Source: Cranoglanis bouderius
Taxonomy: Eukaryota; Chordata; Actinopteri; Siluriformes; Cranoglanididae
NCBI GenBank assembly: GCA_023630585.1
Contig: CM042542.1
Location: 25,928,510 to 25,992,509 of the forward strand
DNA length: 64,000 nucleotides
Reading direction: 5' to 3'
Shown here: positions 1-10,780 of the stretch, in pieces
How positions within the stretch are numbered: the stretch's first letter is position 1
Layout of the letters: each line of letters begins with the position of its first letter
Position numbers and translations under genes: made by a program
The notes under the pieces: generated by a model
Database searches by the model: none
Seen by the model: the letters and a program-made list of their open reading frames with translations, nothing else
Told to the model about the DNA's origin: nothing

Positions 1-32
1 AATGTTACGAAGGTGCTGTTTTACAAACATTG

Positions 33-286
33 CTAATGTTTTTTAAAACTGAGATCACTGTCAAACACGATCCCTAAATTCTTAACACAGCCATTAGCCT
101 TGAGAGACGAGGAGTCTAGATATGGCATAATTAACTTTCTCTGTGCATCATTTCCGATAATAAGTACCTTGGTCTTATCTTTATTTAGCTGCAGAAAGTT
201 CTGTGACATCCACAAGTTTATGCTCTCTATGCAGTTTACAAGGGTGCTAATCGACTTGTGGGCATCTGGTGCAAGTGAGAGGGTGC
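33..286 (-). mobile_element. Non-LTR retrotransposon RT, C-terminal fragment
   Basis: The minus strand encodes a stretch with INLWMSQNFLQLNKDKTKV and VKNLGIVFDSDLSF. These are typical of the region after the catalytic core of L2/CR1-like LINE reverse transcriptases in fish. Only about 85 codons remain, cut at the right by a Tc1-like end and at the left by the window or decay. No function is expected. Confidence 0.75.
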
Positions 287-640
287 AGGTGCATCTCAAA
301 AAATTTAATAATCATGGAAAAGTTCATTTTTTTCTGTAATTTAATTCAAAAAGTGGAATTTTCATATATTCTAGATTCATTACACAAAGTGAAATATTTC
401 AAGCCTTTGTTGTTTTAATCTTGATGATTACAGCTTACAGCTCATGGAAATGAATTCTAGTATATCAAAAATATCAGAATAAAGAATTTATAATACTTTT
501 CAGAAGGTTGACATTTCTGTATGTTAATTTATGCACTCGATACTTGGGCGGGGCTCCTTTTGCATGAATTACTGCATCGATGCGGAGTGGCATGGAGGCA
601 ATCAGCCTGTGGCACTGCTGAGGTGTTATGGAAGCCCAGG
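287..640 (-). mobile_element. Tc1-like transposon terminal fragment
   Basis: It starts with a terminus beginning CAGGTGCATCTCAA, the same start as the young Tc1 at 51257. The minus strand then reads WASITPQQCHRLIASMP and a KAKGAPPKY-like tail, which is the usual C-terminus of fish Tc1 transposases. The rest of the element is missing. This is an older relative of the 51257 copy. Confidence 0.7.
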
Positions 641-1173
641 TTGCTTTGAGAGCGAGTCCACAGCTGGACTGAGATGATTCTGGCAGTGCAGCAGCAAACT
701 CCCTGAGCGAGTTAGAGTGCGGAGTGGAGGAAGCCACTGACAGATTCTCCATAGGTACCTCATACTGGCTTTGAAGTACAAGAGGTTGTTGATGAGGTGG
801 GGAGCCTTGTCCAAGGGTAGTTTTAGTCACCTTTCTCTTCCCCCATGCGACAGACTAAGGTTCCCTCTGAGGCACTCCAAGGGTGGATGACAGGAATAAC
901 TTCGGTTTTGCACATAGTTTGTCCCATCGAGTTGAGATCTCTGGGTTATTGCTTAAACCATTCCAAGGAATAGTGGTGTCAGACTCAGCCACCTGAGTAG
1001 ATGGTACAGGCAACGAGTCCAGAAACAATTCATCCTTCTTAATTTGATGGAGTGCGGGGAAATCCTCCCTTTGAGTTCTGCAACTGTTTGTACGAGTCTG
1101 TGGCATTCAAGACAGTTTGGTGCAGAAATAGCTGTTTTTTGGCGTCCGTCTTGACTCGCTGATCCTCCGTTTG
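641..1173 (-). mobile_element. LINE ORF1-like fragment
   Basis: The minus strand has two overlapping open stretches (855-1106 and 953-1177) containing CLECHRLVQTVAELKGRIS and, in another frame, ALHQIKKDELFLDSL and TRWDKLCAKPK. These resemble ORF1/gag-like proteins of fish non-LTR elements; the family is not certain. The frame switch shows decay. The fragment directly abuts the stop codon of the zinc finger gene, its ATG overlapping that TGA. Confidence 0.45.
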
Positions 1174-4100
1174 TCATCTTTGTGTGTGAATGCGCTGGTG
1201 ATGTTTGAGATTACTCTGTCGAGTAAAGCTCTCCCCACACTGTTCGCAGTAATACGGCTTTTCTCCAGTGTGAATGCGCTGGTGTTGTTTGAGATTACTC
1301 TGTTGAGTAAAGCTCTCCCCACACTGTTCGCAGTAATACGGCTTTTCTCCAGTGTGAATGCGCTGGTGTTGTCTGAGATAGCTCTGTAGAGTAAAGCTCT
1401 TCCCACACTGTTCGCAGTGGTATGGCTTTTCTCCAGTGTGAATGCGCTGGTGTGTTATGAGATTACTCTGTTGAGTAAAGCTCTTCCCACACTGTGAGCA
1501 GTAATACGGCTTTTCTCCAGTGTGAATGCGCTGGTGTCGTTTGAGATGATGCTGTAGAGTAAAACTCTCCCCACACTGTTCGCAGTGGTACGGCTTTTCT
1601 CCAGTGTGAATGCGCTGGTGTCGTTTGAGAGTACTGTGTAGAGTAAAACTCTCCCCACACTGTTCGCAGTAATACGGCTTTTCTCCAGTGTGAATGCGCT
1701 GGTGTTGTCTGAAAGTACTCTGTTCAGTAAAACTCTTCCCACACTGTGAGCAGTAATACGGCTTTTCTCCAGTGTGAATGCGCTGGTGTCGTTTGAGATG
1801 ACTCTGTAGAGTAAAACTCTCCCCACACTGTTCGCAGTGGTACGGCTTTTCTCCAGTGTGAATGCGCTGGTGTTGTCTGAGATAACTCTGTAGAGTAAAG
1901 CTCTTCCCACACTGTGAGCAGTAATACGGCTTTTCTCCAGTGTGAATGTGCTGGTGTTGTTTGAGATGATGCTGTCGAGTAAAGCTCTTCCCGCACTGTT
2001 CGCAGTGGTACGGCTTATCTCCAGTGTGAATGCGCTGGTGTTGTTTGAGATGATGCTGTCGAGTAAAGCTCTTCCCGCACTGTTCGCAGTGGTACGGCTT
2101 TTCTCCAGTGTGAATGCGCTGGTGTTGTTTGAGTGTACTCTGTTCAGTAAAGCTCTCCCCACACTGTGAGCAATAATACGGCTTTTCTCCAGTGTGAATG
2201 CGCTGGTGTTGTTTGAGAGAACTCTGTTGACTAAAGCTCTTCCCACACTGTTCGCAGTGGTACGGCTTTTCTCCAGTGTGAAGTCGCTGGTGTTGGAGAA
2301 TATTCTTGCGAGCAACACTCTTCCCACATTGTTCACAATAATGCAGCTTCTTTCCTATGTAAGGAAAAAAAAAACATAAAATACAATAAAATTCTGAAAC
2401 AATATTGCTAAAGGCCGTCTCAGTGTGAGCATATTTTTTGAAGTTAAGTAGAGCTACAGCAACTAATCGATAAAATTAATAATCTATTATGAAAATCATT
2501 GTCAATGAATCTCATGATCGATCAGTTGGCCTGTGCGCGGCCCGGGGTACGTTTACTCATTGTGTTACTTCTGTTCCGAAACTATGCATCGGAGAGTACA
2601 GATCAAAATTGTAAATTTACAAATTGTACAGTGTAAATTCTGTAGTTTATTATAATGGGAGTGATCTACTCGCAATGTAGACATGGTGATAAACAGTGGG
2701 AGCATAAGTAAGATCTGTAATATCAACTATGCACAAAAAACACAGGAACTAGGGTACAGAAAAATAGCAGCAGGTGCTCTGGACTGAGTCAAAATTTGAC
2801 ATATTTGGCTATAGCAGAAGGCAGTTTGTTTGCCGAAGGGCTGGAGAGCAGTACACAAATGAGTGTCTGCAGGCAACAGTGAGGCATGGTGGATGTTCTT
2901 TGCAAATTTGGGGCTGCATTTCTGCAGAAATATCTTCAGCATAAAGAACAAGGAGTCCTGGAAGTGATGGTATGTCCCCCACAGAGCCCTGATCTCAACA
3001 TCGAGTCTGTCTGGGATTACATGAAGAGAGAGAAGGATCTCATATATAAGTACTATAGTACTCCACAGCACAGAATCCCAAAAGTTCTGTGGCTTATTTA
3101 TATGATTTTGAGTGACTTTTCTTGTGCTTTTGGGTCAGTAGTAGTGAACGTCTTGGAGTTCTGGCATGGAAACCTTCCGTGTTTAGTACACACCATACTG
3201 TGCTCACTGAAACCTCAGTGCCTGTTGCCACCAAGTCTTGCTGCAGGTCTTTTGCAGTCACTCGAGGGTTTTTCACAACCTGCCTTCTCACAAATCTGGT
3301 TGCAGCTGTTGATAGCTTCCTTTTTCTGCCCCGTCCAGGTATTTCATGTATTTTCTGCCCCTAGCCAGTTCAGGTATTTCATGTGTTCTAGCTCAAGCAC
3401 ATCTGGTGCTACTAATGAAGCCCTTGATTACCTGCATCAGATGTGCTTGAGACAACACCTGTTTTGCATATTTGTGCTGTTGTGAGGGATTCTATTCAGG
3501 GGGTTGAATAATTTTGAGACTGGAGAAGTCATTATAAGTTGCATTTTCAGTTGAATTTGGGGAACCACTTGAACTTGTGTTGAACTATTTCAATTGCTTT
3601 TGTTTGACTCATTGTTCATTGCAAACAGCTGTAAGTCTGTAAATTTTTACAATAAACCTGATTTGCAATGGGGGCTGAATAATTTTGATTGTAAATGATG
3701 TCACTTTCCTGCTCTTTACAGATTATTTTGTTCTCCTGCCACCAGCTGAAGTGAGCCTCTGAAATACATTTGAACATTTTTCTGCTGACTAGAGCAGCTG
3801 GAATGAAATGAGCACCTCCAGGTCTGAGGCCATGGGTGCCTCTTGGAAAAGAGTAGGATACTCCATATAGGTGAGGGGAGAGACCTTGCACCTGGTGGAG
3901 GATGTTAAGTACCTTGACATGTTATTTAAAATGGAAAAAATACAGCATGTGAGATTGAAAAACATATCAGGTAACCAGCAGAAGTGTTACAGTCAATGTG
4001 ACTCAGAAAAAGCTCTCTTTTACTGGTCACCAGTACAGGTGGCAGAAATGTGTTTCCATGGCAGCACTTAGTCTCCATGATAGGGTAAGGAGCTTGGCAA

Positions 4101-7100
4101 TCTAAGAGAGTTTTGGGGAACTGTGTTCACGCTTAAACTGTAATTGCCACTCAAAAAATACAGAGAAATACATCAAATATGACCTGTTCATGGTGTTAAT
4201 ATGTTTATGTACCTACCAAACTGATGGGATTTGAGATTCTTCTGCAGTCCTCCATCATGTTCTTCCACAGGGGTGGTGTGTTCCATAGAGCCTGACATCC
4301 CTACATCTGAAGTGTTGATCTTCACATCCTCACAATGCTTTAAAAATAAAAGTTAAGAATGTTTATATGATCTGTGTTTATCAGAGGAGCATGAAACATA
4401 ATTGTTGCAATTATGTGATGAAATGGCATGATGTCATGATGTCGAAATCGTGGCTGTGCGTGTAAATGCAGCAGCTAGGTGCTCTCGGACTAGCAATGTT
4501 TTGTTTTTTTATTATTTTGTGTATGTTAAGTCTGTTGTGTTTATTAGTTTAAGCAATTAGTCCACATATGGTCTATGAAAAGACTAAACTGCTTAATATC
4601 AGAGAACTACAGTCCCTTTTGAAACTATTGGAATGGCAAGGCCAATTCAGTTGGTTGTGCTACACACCAAAGACAACTGAGTTTGAGATTTCCTGGTGTT
4701 TACATCTAGATGCGTTAAACAACATAAAACATAGAATCTTTTGTATCCATCCAATTTTAGCTGAGCAAAAGTATAGGAACAGATAAGTCTAGAAGTAAAT
4801 GAAAGTAAATAACACTTAATATTTGGTTGCATATCCCTTGCTTGCAATAACTGCATCAAGCCTGCAACTCACTGACATCACCAAACGGTTAGTTTCTTCT
4901 TTTGTGATGCTTTTCCAGGCTTTTACTGCAGCCTCTTTCAGTTGTTGTTTGTTTCGGGGGTTCCCCCACCTCGTCAGTAGGTGCAATGCTGCTCAACTGG
5001 GTTAAGGTCTCGTGATTGACTTGGCCAATCTAAAACCTCCACTTTTTTCCCCTGGTAAAGTCGATAAAGTTGAAAGCGATAAAGATCCTCCAGATTCATT
5101 TGGCAGAAAAAAATGTCCCTGTAAACTTCTGAATTTTTTCTGCTACTACCATCATGAGTTCCATCATCAATAAAGATTAGCGAGCCTGTTCCAGAAGCTT
5201 TTCTCCCATAGACAGCTCTCAGAGCTTCATGTTGGCTTACCCTTTTTAACAACAAATGCAGTATTCACAGGTGAAACTGAAGGCTAAAACTAAGAGTAGA
5301 TGTTCAGAGCTATTTATTGTTTAAACAATCAATCGAACAGGACACACCCGGGGTAACAAGAAACAGCGGTCAGCCACATGTTCCAATATTTTTGCTCACC
5401 TACAACTTGGGTGGTCTGATACAAAATGTTCTATGTTCTTTGTTGTTTAACAAATCTACATATAAATACCAGGAAATAAAGCTGAAGTTCTATACTTTCT
5501 TCTCATATTCATCTTTTGATGTCAAACCCAAATGTCTTCAGTCCACAGCGAAAGAAAATGAATTGGTTTTGCACTATTCTGGACACTATAGACTGAGTCA
5601 GTCTTAGGATAAGCTCAATGGACAATAGCAGAACTTTACCACCAGCCACTATTCATATCCATATGCACTGCCACTTTACTTCTATTCATTGTCCCCTACT
5701 CTTTCCTTTTCTCATATTCAAACTATAATACCGTATATCCCTGTTCTTATTGCTGTTTACAATGTTTACACTGCTGACAATGTTTGCACTGCACTGCCAC
5801 TTTAATTCCACTCAAGTCTGCTGCTTATATCTACAATATTTACACCCCACTGCACTACTACATCACACGCTTACAGTGTATCCTGTTTTATATATTTATT
5901 CTTATTTTGTTTCATTTATAATGTTAAATTATTTTCAGTATCCTTCTAACTCTCTGTGCTGCTGTAACAGGTAAATTTCCCTCTGGGATGAATAAAGTGA
6001 TCTATGAATCAAAAGGTGCTTTAACAAAGTATTAGTCAAGAGGTGTGCATACTTATGCAACCAGGTTATTGTAATATTTTTCTTTCTCCTAAAAGGTTTC
6101 TATTTGATTCTCACTTGAATTCTGTTGGTTGCTATAATCACATTAAAGGTGGAAAAAAGATCTGATTAGATGTTTCTTGCTTTTGTTTGCCACATTGATA
6201 AGCCAACTTTAGGTCTGAGATAATCATGAACTAATCTCTCCAGGGTCTTCATCATGTAAGAAGTTAAAGCAACCCTTCTCTGGTCACTGGAAGCTGTCAG
6301 AAAAAAGGAGTGTGGGTACTACTCCTTCCATGAGGCTCAGGGTGAGGAGTCACTGTAGTACTTCAAAGAACTGGTTTGCGCAGGCCTTGGGAACCCTCAG
6401 ACTAATGTCATCTCGCCCTGAGACCTTGCTCTGACGGAGTCTTAACAGATACCTTGTCACCTGGTCCACAGTGGCATTCACCCCAGAGGAATTACAGTGA
6501 ACCTCCTATCTGTCCATACTGGTGGTGTCAATGCAGGATGTGTTTTCTGGCCTGTGATTTGAATGTGAGGTAGCAGTAAGGTCCTTGCTGGGTTTTGGTA
6601 GGAAGCAGGGGGGATGAGAACCAGAGCATGTGCTCCAATGATTTTGACCTCTGAAGTGGAGTTGGGCTTGGGGGGGTGGGGGGATGCAGCTCTCTATGCT
6701 GTGGTAATGTGAGTATGTGGGGGAGGGATAGTTGGCAACCCAGTGTTGAAACAGTTGAAGAACTGGTTCAGTTCATTGGTCCAATCTGTACTTGTCTCAA
6801 TTTGCTCATGAAGCCAGTGATCAGTTTCACAGCACTCCACACATCCCTGGCATTATACTGCTGCAGCTTCATCTCCAGTTTCTCTGGGTCCTTGTACTCC
6901 CTGTGCATTTTTATTAGTATTTATATTATTAGATGTTCACAGTTAGCTAGGTTATTATTTATTTCTAGCACACTTCTTAAGGAATACAAGTACATTAACT
7001 TTATTGGTTTAAAGTGAAAATGCTGATTGAATTTTGTTAAATGGCCATTTTCATTTGCATATAGCACAACAAACTTTACCAAGGCGAAAACGTTATAGTC

Positions 7101-7288
7101 TTCCAAATTTTTATGTATTTAGGCAATTAGTTTACATATTTATGGGAACAGTCTTGATTTTGTAGTTAACTTACATAGTTTCTTTCCTTTGCACAAAACT
7201 GGAAACTAACCACAGATGATTTGGGATTTTTGCATATAACTAAAAGAAGAAACTGGATCAGTGTTTAAATTACTAAACAAACATTTTT

Positions 7289-7319
<31 letters not shown>

Positions 7320-7454
7320 TTGCACTAACTATGTAATAAACAAATTCATTTAGACAGTGGACATGGCATTAGACTGTTATAAAACATCATTAAGCTTTAC
7401 CTGTGAGCCATCAGGACCAGGAGACTTTTTGAAAGAGCGCAGTCTGGATTTCAT
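1174..7454 (-). CDS. C2H2 zinc finger protein, 14 fingers, 3 coding exons
   Basis: Probable nuclear DNA-binding transcription factor of the teleost poly-zinc-finger type. Coding exons: 7454-7401 (ATG, 18 codons, starting MKSRLRSFKKSPGPDGSQ), 4337-4217 (phase 0 in, phase 1 out; HCEDVKINTSDVGMSG...) and 2354-1174 (finger array to TGA). Acceptors TTTACAG/AT, TTTAAAG/CA and ACATAG/GA and donors CAG/GTAAAG and TTTG/GTAGGT all keep phase, giving 451 aa. The fingers follow the classic pattern with TGEKPYxCxQCG linkers. Finger 1 is the most diverged (GKKLHYCEQCGKSVARKN) but keeps its Cys/His ligands. I see no KRAB, SCAN, BTB or ZAD domain. The frame ends HTQR-TGA where a LINE fragment begins, so the original 3' end may be lost. 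Introns are full of Tc1 and LINE fragments. Function beyond DNA binding is unknown. Confidence 0.8.
1183..2354 (-). repeat. 84-bp zinc-finger coding tandem array, 14 units
   Basis: Fourteen units of 84 bp follow one another without gaps, each encoding one C2H2 finger. Variation is concentrated at the helix positions that contact DNA (RQSN, QQSN, LQSY, LQHH, LHST, EQST, RQHH, QQSS), while the scaffold is almost constant. Units 4 and 5 share the same helix (RQHH). This is the pattern expected of unequal exchange and homogenisation with selection on the helices. Confidence 0.9.
2449..2625 (-). mobile_element. hAT-type MITE, partial copy
   Basis: It begins TAGAGCTACAGCAACTAATCG and stays alignable to the reverse complement of the element at 34671-35117, including a shared stretch around GTTACTTCTGTTCCGAAA. 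The inner end is not clear. It lies in the intron between zinc finger exons 2 and 3. Confidence 0.65.
2727..3691. mobile_element. Rearranged Tc1-like transposon fragments
   Basis: The plus strand (2886-3060) has PPQSPDLNIESVWDYMKR, the DLNxxE part of a Tc1 DDE domain. The minus strand (3291-3094) has NPRVTAKDLQQDL and HARTPRR, the N-terminal helix-turn-helix region. The two pieces point in opposite directions, so at least two copies or an inversion are involved. 3490-3691 carries two GGGG(G)(T/C)TGAATAATTTTGA motifs as in a Tc1 subterminal region. Confidence 0.7.
3790..4140 (+). mobile_element. Decayed LINE RT/C-terminal domain fragment
   Basis: Plus-strand translation gives SWKRVGYSI, GETLHLVEDVKYLDMLF and then VAEMCFHGST with SLHDRVRS after a frame shift. 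This matches the order of a common fish LINE RT (EEFKYLGVLFTSEG ... VAEMSFLRRVAG ... LRDRVRSS), with an internal deletion between the two blocks. Non-functional. Confidence 0.65.
4141..4216. other. Short intronic gap
   Basis: Only the splice donor GTAGGT of zinc finger exon 2 (4216-4211) is recognised here. 4338-4609, on the other side of that exon, is AT-rich with no feature seen. Confidence 0.5.
4610..5592 (-). mobile_element. Tc1-like element, internally deleted
   Basis: The left terminus is TA/CAGTCCCTTTTGAAACTATTGGAA and the right end is a diverged inverse of it. The minus strand reads GTGSLIFIDDGTHDGSS and EVLDWPSQSRDLNPVEQ, from the Tc1 DDE domain, with the N-terminal part missing. 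The flanks are homologous to the copy at 33290-35367. Confidence 0.75.
5640..6010 (+). mobile_element. LINE 3' end (L2/Rex-like)
   Basis: It ends with GTAAATTTCCCTCTGGGATGAATAAAGTGATCTATG, seen here in two halves: a CCCTCTGGGATGAATAAAGT core then an ATCT-type tail. That is the usual 3' terminus of fish L2/Rex-like LINEs. No coding sequence is left. Confidence 0.6.
6190..6910 (-). mobile_element. LINE reverse transcriptase fragment (L2/CR1-like)
   Basis: In the minus direction, blocks read PEKLEMKLQQYNARDVWSAV (6900-6840), then RLRQSKVSGRDDISLRVPKA and ACANQFFEVLQ (about 6460-6350), and finally a shifted block resembling the region up to the RT core. These are in the order found in L2-like ORF2. 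Several stops and frame shifts are present, so it is not functional. It lies in the first coding intron of the zinc finger gene. Confidence 0.7.
7283..7320 (+). repeat. T12/G22 homopolymer run
   Basis: About a dozen T bases are followed directly by about 22 G bases. Length may be affected by sequencing or assembly error. Confidence 0.8.
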
Positions 7455-7561
7455 TATTAGATCTGTAAAGAAATAGAAATTATTACAGAACTCTAGGATC
7501 TTCTATGAATTAAATACAACTTTTACAGGTTAGCTGGAAGTCAAAAAAAGTTAGTGCATAT

Positions 7562-7566
<5 letters not shown>

Positions 7567-7606
<40 letters not shown>

Positions 7607-7622
7607 TACACACACACACACA
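7567..7622 (+). repeat. (CA)n microsatellite, interrupted
   Basis: CA repeats with TA interruptions, in an intron (5' UTR intron) of the zinc finger gene. Confidence 0.9.
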
Positions 7623-8186
7623 CTACGATCATGGAAATGCTCCCTTAGCTATTAACTACATAAACTGAACAGATTAAAAGAAATTAACTATAATTAACAT
7701 TAATGTACAGTTTGCTTTTACACATTACATTCTACACCGCTTCACTAAGGCTGGATGCTAAAGCTGTCCCTATTGGATATATAGTGCACTACATAGGGTG
7801 TAGACTCCATTATGTCCTCCCCCCTATGTAGGGCACTTACACAGTGAGTAGGAAGCCATTTTGGATTCAGCCACTAACTGTTAGCCGAGCAGCTGAGCTA
7901 CAGCTACAGTCTAATTTACCTCAGGTTTTAAAGCAGAACATTAAACTACCACAAAAAGACAAGAATGTCTTTTTACTTTTAACTCTTTTAACTGTAGGAA
8001 TTATTTTCATGTACAGAAAGTTACCGCGGTCAGATAAGCGGGAAAAAGCTGGAATTCTTCTTTTCCCAGTTTTCACAAACTACAGGAGAATCCCGAAATA
8101 AGTCACTGCGTTATGAGTCGGTCAGTTAGAGAGGATTACCTGCTCCTGGCTTTATGCAGCGCTCCGTTTCGGTGTGTAGAACTCAC

Positions 8187-8420
8187 CTGTGGACAGGGCT
8201 GCCAGGTGTGGCTCACAAAAGCAGCTCCAGAACTCGGTAATGTGAATCTCAGCACTGACTGAACGCTGCTTCTGCAGCCTGAGGAGAAGAAAGGAACGCC
8301 GCTCCGGTCGCGCGCAGAGCGATGACGTCATCTGATTTTTCCCGCCGCCTGCGCGTGAACACACTGGTGTCCCTTCATACTTCACCTCAGAGCTGATTGT
8401 TGAGGAAAACACCAACTTTA
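8187..8420 (-). promoter_or_regulatory. Promoter and non-coding exon 1 of zinc finger gene
   Basis: On the minus strand a sequence ending CCTGTCCACAG/GTGAGT (donor at 8186) fits a 5' non-coding exon whose next exon would start at 7462 (TTTACAG/AT). Just upstream the sequence becomes CpG-rich (CGCTCCGGTCGCGCGC). It contains a perfect CRE palindrome TGACGTCA at 8323-8330 and an E2F-like TTTCCCGCC at 8338-8346. No TATA box is evident, which suits a CpG-type promoter. The transcription start is inferred to lie around 8300-8350. Confidence 0.6.
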
Positions 8421-8524
8421 CATAATCATACCTGGTCAGATCTCTACTGATGTACACAACTGCAACTTTGCTATAAAAAAAGAAAAGAAAAATGTGCAAA
8501 CACAGGCCTTTGCTTGCAAGTCAA

Positions 8525-10780
8525 ACCTCTTAATTCTGAAAATGTTGGGACAGTATGGAAAATGCAAAACAAACAAAGAAATCCAGTTCACCCTGTACTA
8601 TATTGAAAACACATTATTAACACATTATTTGATGTTTTACTTTGTCAATTTAATTTTTAAAAAAATATACACTCATTTAAAATCTGATGACTACAACACA
8701 CTCCAAAAAAGTTGGGACAGTCGACTGTTTATCGCTGTGTAACATCACCTTTTCTTTTAATAACACTTATTAAGCTTTTGGGACTGAAGTTACCAATTGG
8801 TTAAGTTTAGCAAGTGGAATTTTATCCCATTCATCCATTATCAGTGCTTAATTTGTAAATCTGCAGGTCCCGGAACAATAAGTCTGGAGGCATGTGAAAG
8901 GTCCCCAAACTTACAGACACGTAAAAGTGCTTCTAGAATCTCACGTAGCCAACGATATTCAGTGCTGATAGGTGGCCTGTGTAATTACTCACACTGGTAC
9001 AGTGACATAATGAGTTTATAGCAGTGAGTATTCTCAGTACAAAAATAAACATTTATGGATCATACACGATCTATCAGTTTATGTGCGTCACCTCAGTTAG
9101 CTACAAAACACATCTGCCCAAAGCACTTTGAAAACAACGCTACATTTCATACAGTAAGCCTCTTACAGTAAACTAACATTAACTGCACAACATAATCAAG
9201 AAATAGACGTCTTATCTAACACAAAATATTCCACAAAGCCGTCCTGTCAGTGTCCTCCTCCTCTTCCCTGAGTCCTTTACGTATCCATGAGCACAAATGG
9301 CTCGGGATTGAACTTTGTAAGCGGTGGACCCACGATGTTCAAAAACATCAGAGATGAGATGGTGGGGATGAGAAGGGATTCGCGCTGCGAGCTACAAATT
9401 AGATGATTTTGGACAAACCCTGCTCGCGCTCCACTGGAGATCGGTGTGGTGTTCACAGAATCCAACACCTGCCTCAGTCCTTCTGGAACTTTTTGTCTAT
9501 TTGAGTCCCTGTACTCCCTAAAAGCCCGAATGTGGGCTGTTCACTCCCTTTAATTCCTGTCAGTCTCACTTTCAAAGCCAGGCACAGGATAACATTTAGA
9601 CTCATAAGCGCTTCTAAAAACCACAATAGGGTATAGCGTTATCACTGCTAGTCATGGGAACGGTTGTCAGACTGCTTCATCAGTGACCTGCAGCCGCTCG
9701 CTCTCCTGGACTCTTGCCTTTTTAGTACTTCGCTCCGTTTTCTCGCTGTCGTTGTTTGTGTTCTTAAAAAAATCCTGTTAATGATAACTGCTTTCTTTTC
9801 ACCATGACACACTCTACAGCGTATGCTACGTGACTGTAGGCTTCGATTCACGACATCGAATTCAGGCGAACTTTTGAACTTGAAATGAATATGTTATGTG
9901 AAAGAGACTACTGATTGGCTGTTAGCAATATTTGAGCACCAGTAATATAAGATTAGCATTTTTATTGCAGTTTTTTTTGTTGTTCTGTTTTACTTTTGGT
10001 GAATTAAAAACTAAAACTATTTGTTTTTATAATATTGCTGCAGGAGACTTTAAACATCCAGCTGTAGAGATGGCGGATCCACATAAAAAGGTTCCGGAAC
10101 GCAGGTGTGCAATATTTTGGAGGTGCCAGATCCTGTTCCGGCAGGATCCGGCTCAAATTAAGCACTGTCCATTATGCATTTCTTCAGCTTCGTTGCCTTA
10201 TTTTACGCTTCGTAACGCGCCACACATTCTCAATGGGAGACAGGTCAGGACTGCAGGCAGCACCTGCACTCTCTGCTTACGCAACCATGCGCTTGTAATC
10301 CGGGCAGAATGTGGTTTGGCGTTGTCCTGCTCTGGATGGCAGCATATGCTCCAAAATGTGTACATATCTTTCTGCATTAATGATGCCCTCACAGATATGT
10401 AAGTTCCCCATGCCATGGGCACTGACATGCCCCCACACCATGACAGATGCTGGCTTTTAGACCTGACGCTGATAACATCTTGGATGGTTCTTTTCCTCTT
10501 TGGCCCGGCGAACACGAAAGTTTTTAAGACAGTGACGTCTGAGGGATCGGAGATCACGCGCATTCAGAAGAGGTTTTCGGCCTCGCCCTTTACGCACTGA
10601 GATTTGACCGGATTCCTTGAATCTTTTAATTATATTGTGCACTGTAGAAGGTGAAATGCTGAAATGCCCAAAATCCTACCGATTTGCCTTTGCGGAATGT
10701 TGTTCTCAAAGTGTTGGATCATTCACTGACACATCTGTTGATATAGAAGAATTTTGTCGATCAAACTATGATTTAAATAT
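8525..10780 (-). mobile_element. Tc1-like transposon, split by a hAT insertion
   Basis: The left end contains CAAAAAAGTTGGGACAG, characteristic of a widespread fish Tc1 family. The minus strand carries NIIKRFKESGQISVRKGRGR (helix-turn-helix, 10640-10580), then frame-shifted blocks with WGGMSVPMAWG and EQDNAKPHSARITSAWLRK (10430-10230) around the DDE region. A 1326-bp hAT element (8842-10167) interrupts the 3' part. Many frame shifts make it inactive. Confidence 0.8.
8842..10167 (-). mobile_element. hAT transposon with 8-bp target duplication
   Basis: The termini are CAGTGCTTAATTTG (8842-8855) and its inverse CAAATTAAGCACTG (10154-10167). They are flanked on both sides by TCCATTAT (8834-8841 and 10168-10175), the 8-bp duplication expected of hAT elements. 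The minus strand at 9468-9277 reads TTPISSGARAGF ... SSLMFLNIVGPPLTKFNP, a clear hAT dimerisation-domain tail of the ZNF862/KIAA1586-like branch. The rest of the transposase is lost, so the copy is non-autonomous. Confidence 0.88.

Noticed and set aside
1455..2336. 293-residue minus-strand frame (NTSAFTLEKSRTTANSV repeats)
   Set aside because: It is the wrong frame of the zinc finger array; the frame with CxxC...HxxxH is the real one.
953..2354. Fusion protein of zinc fingers with LINE ORF1
   Set aside because: On checking the frame, the finger array ends at a TGA (1176-1174) and the LINE ATG is in a different frame, so there is no fusion.
2886..3485. 199-residue plus-strand frame as a gene
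   Set aside because: Only its first part is Tc1 transposase (PDLNIESVWDY); the rest is the antisense of an oppositely oriented Tc1 fragment.
9932..10402. 156-residue plus-strand frame
   Set aside because: Crosses the hAT/Tc1 junction at 10167, so it is a chance frame over two unrelated elements.
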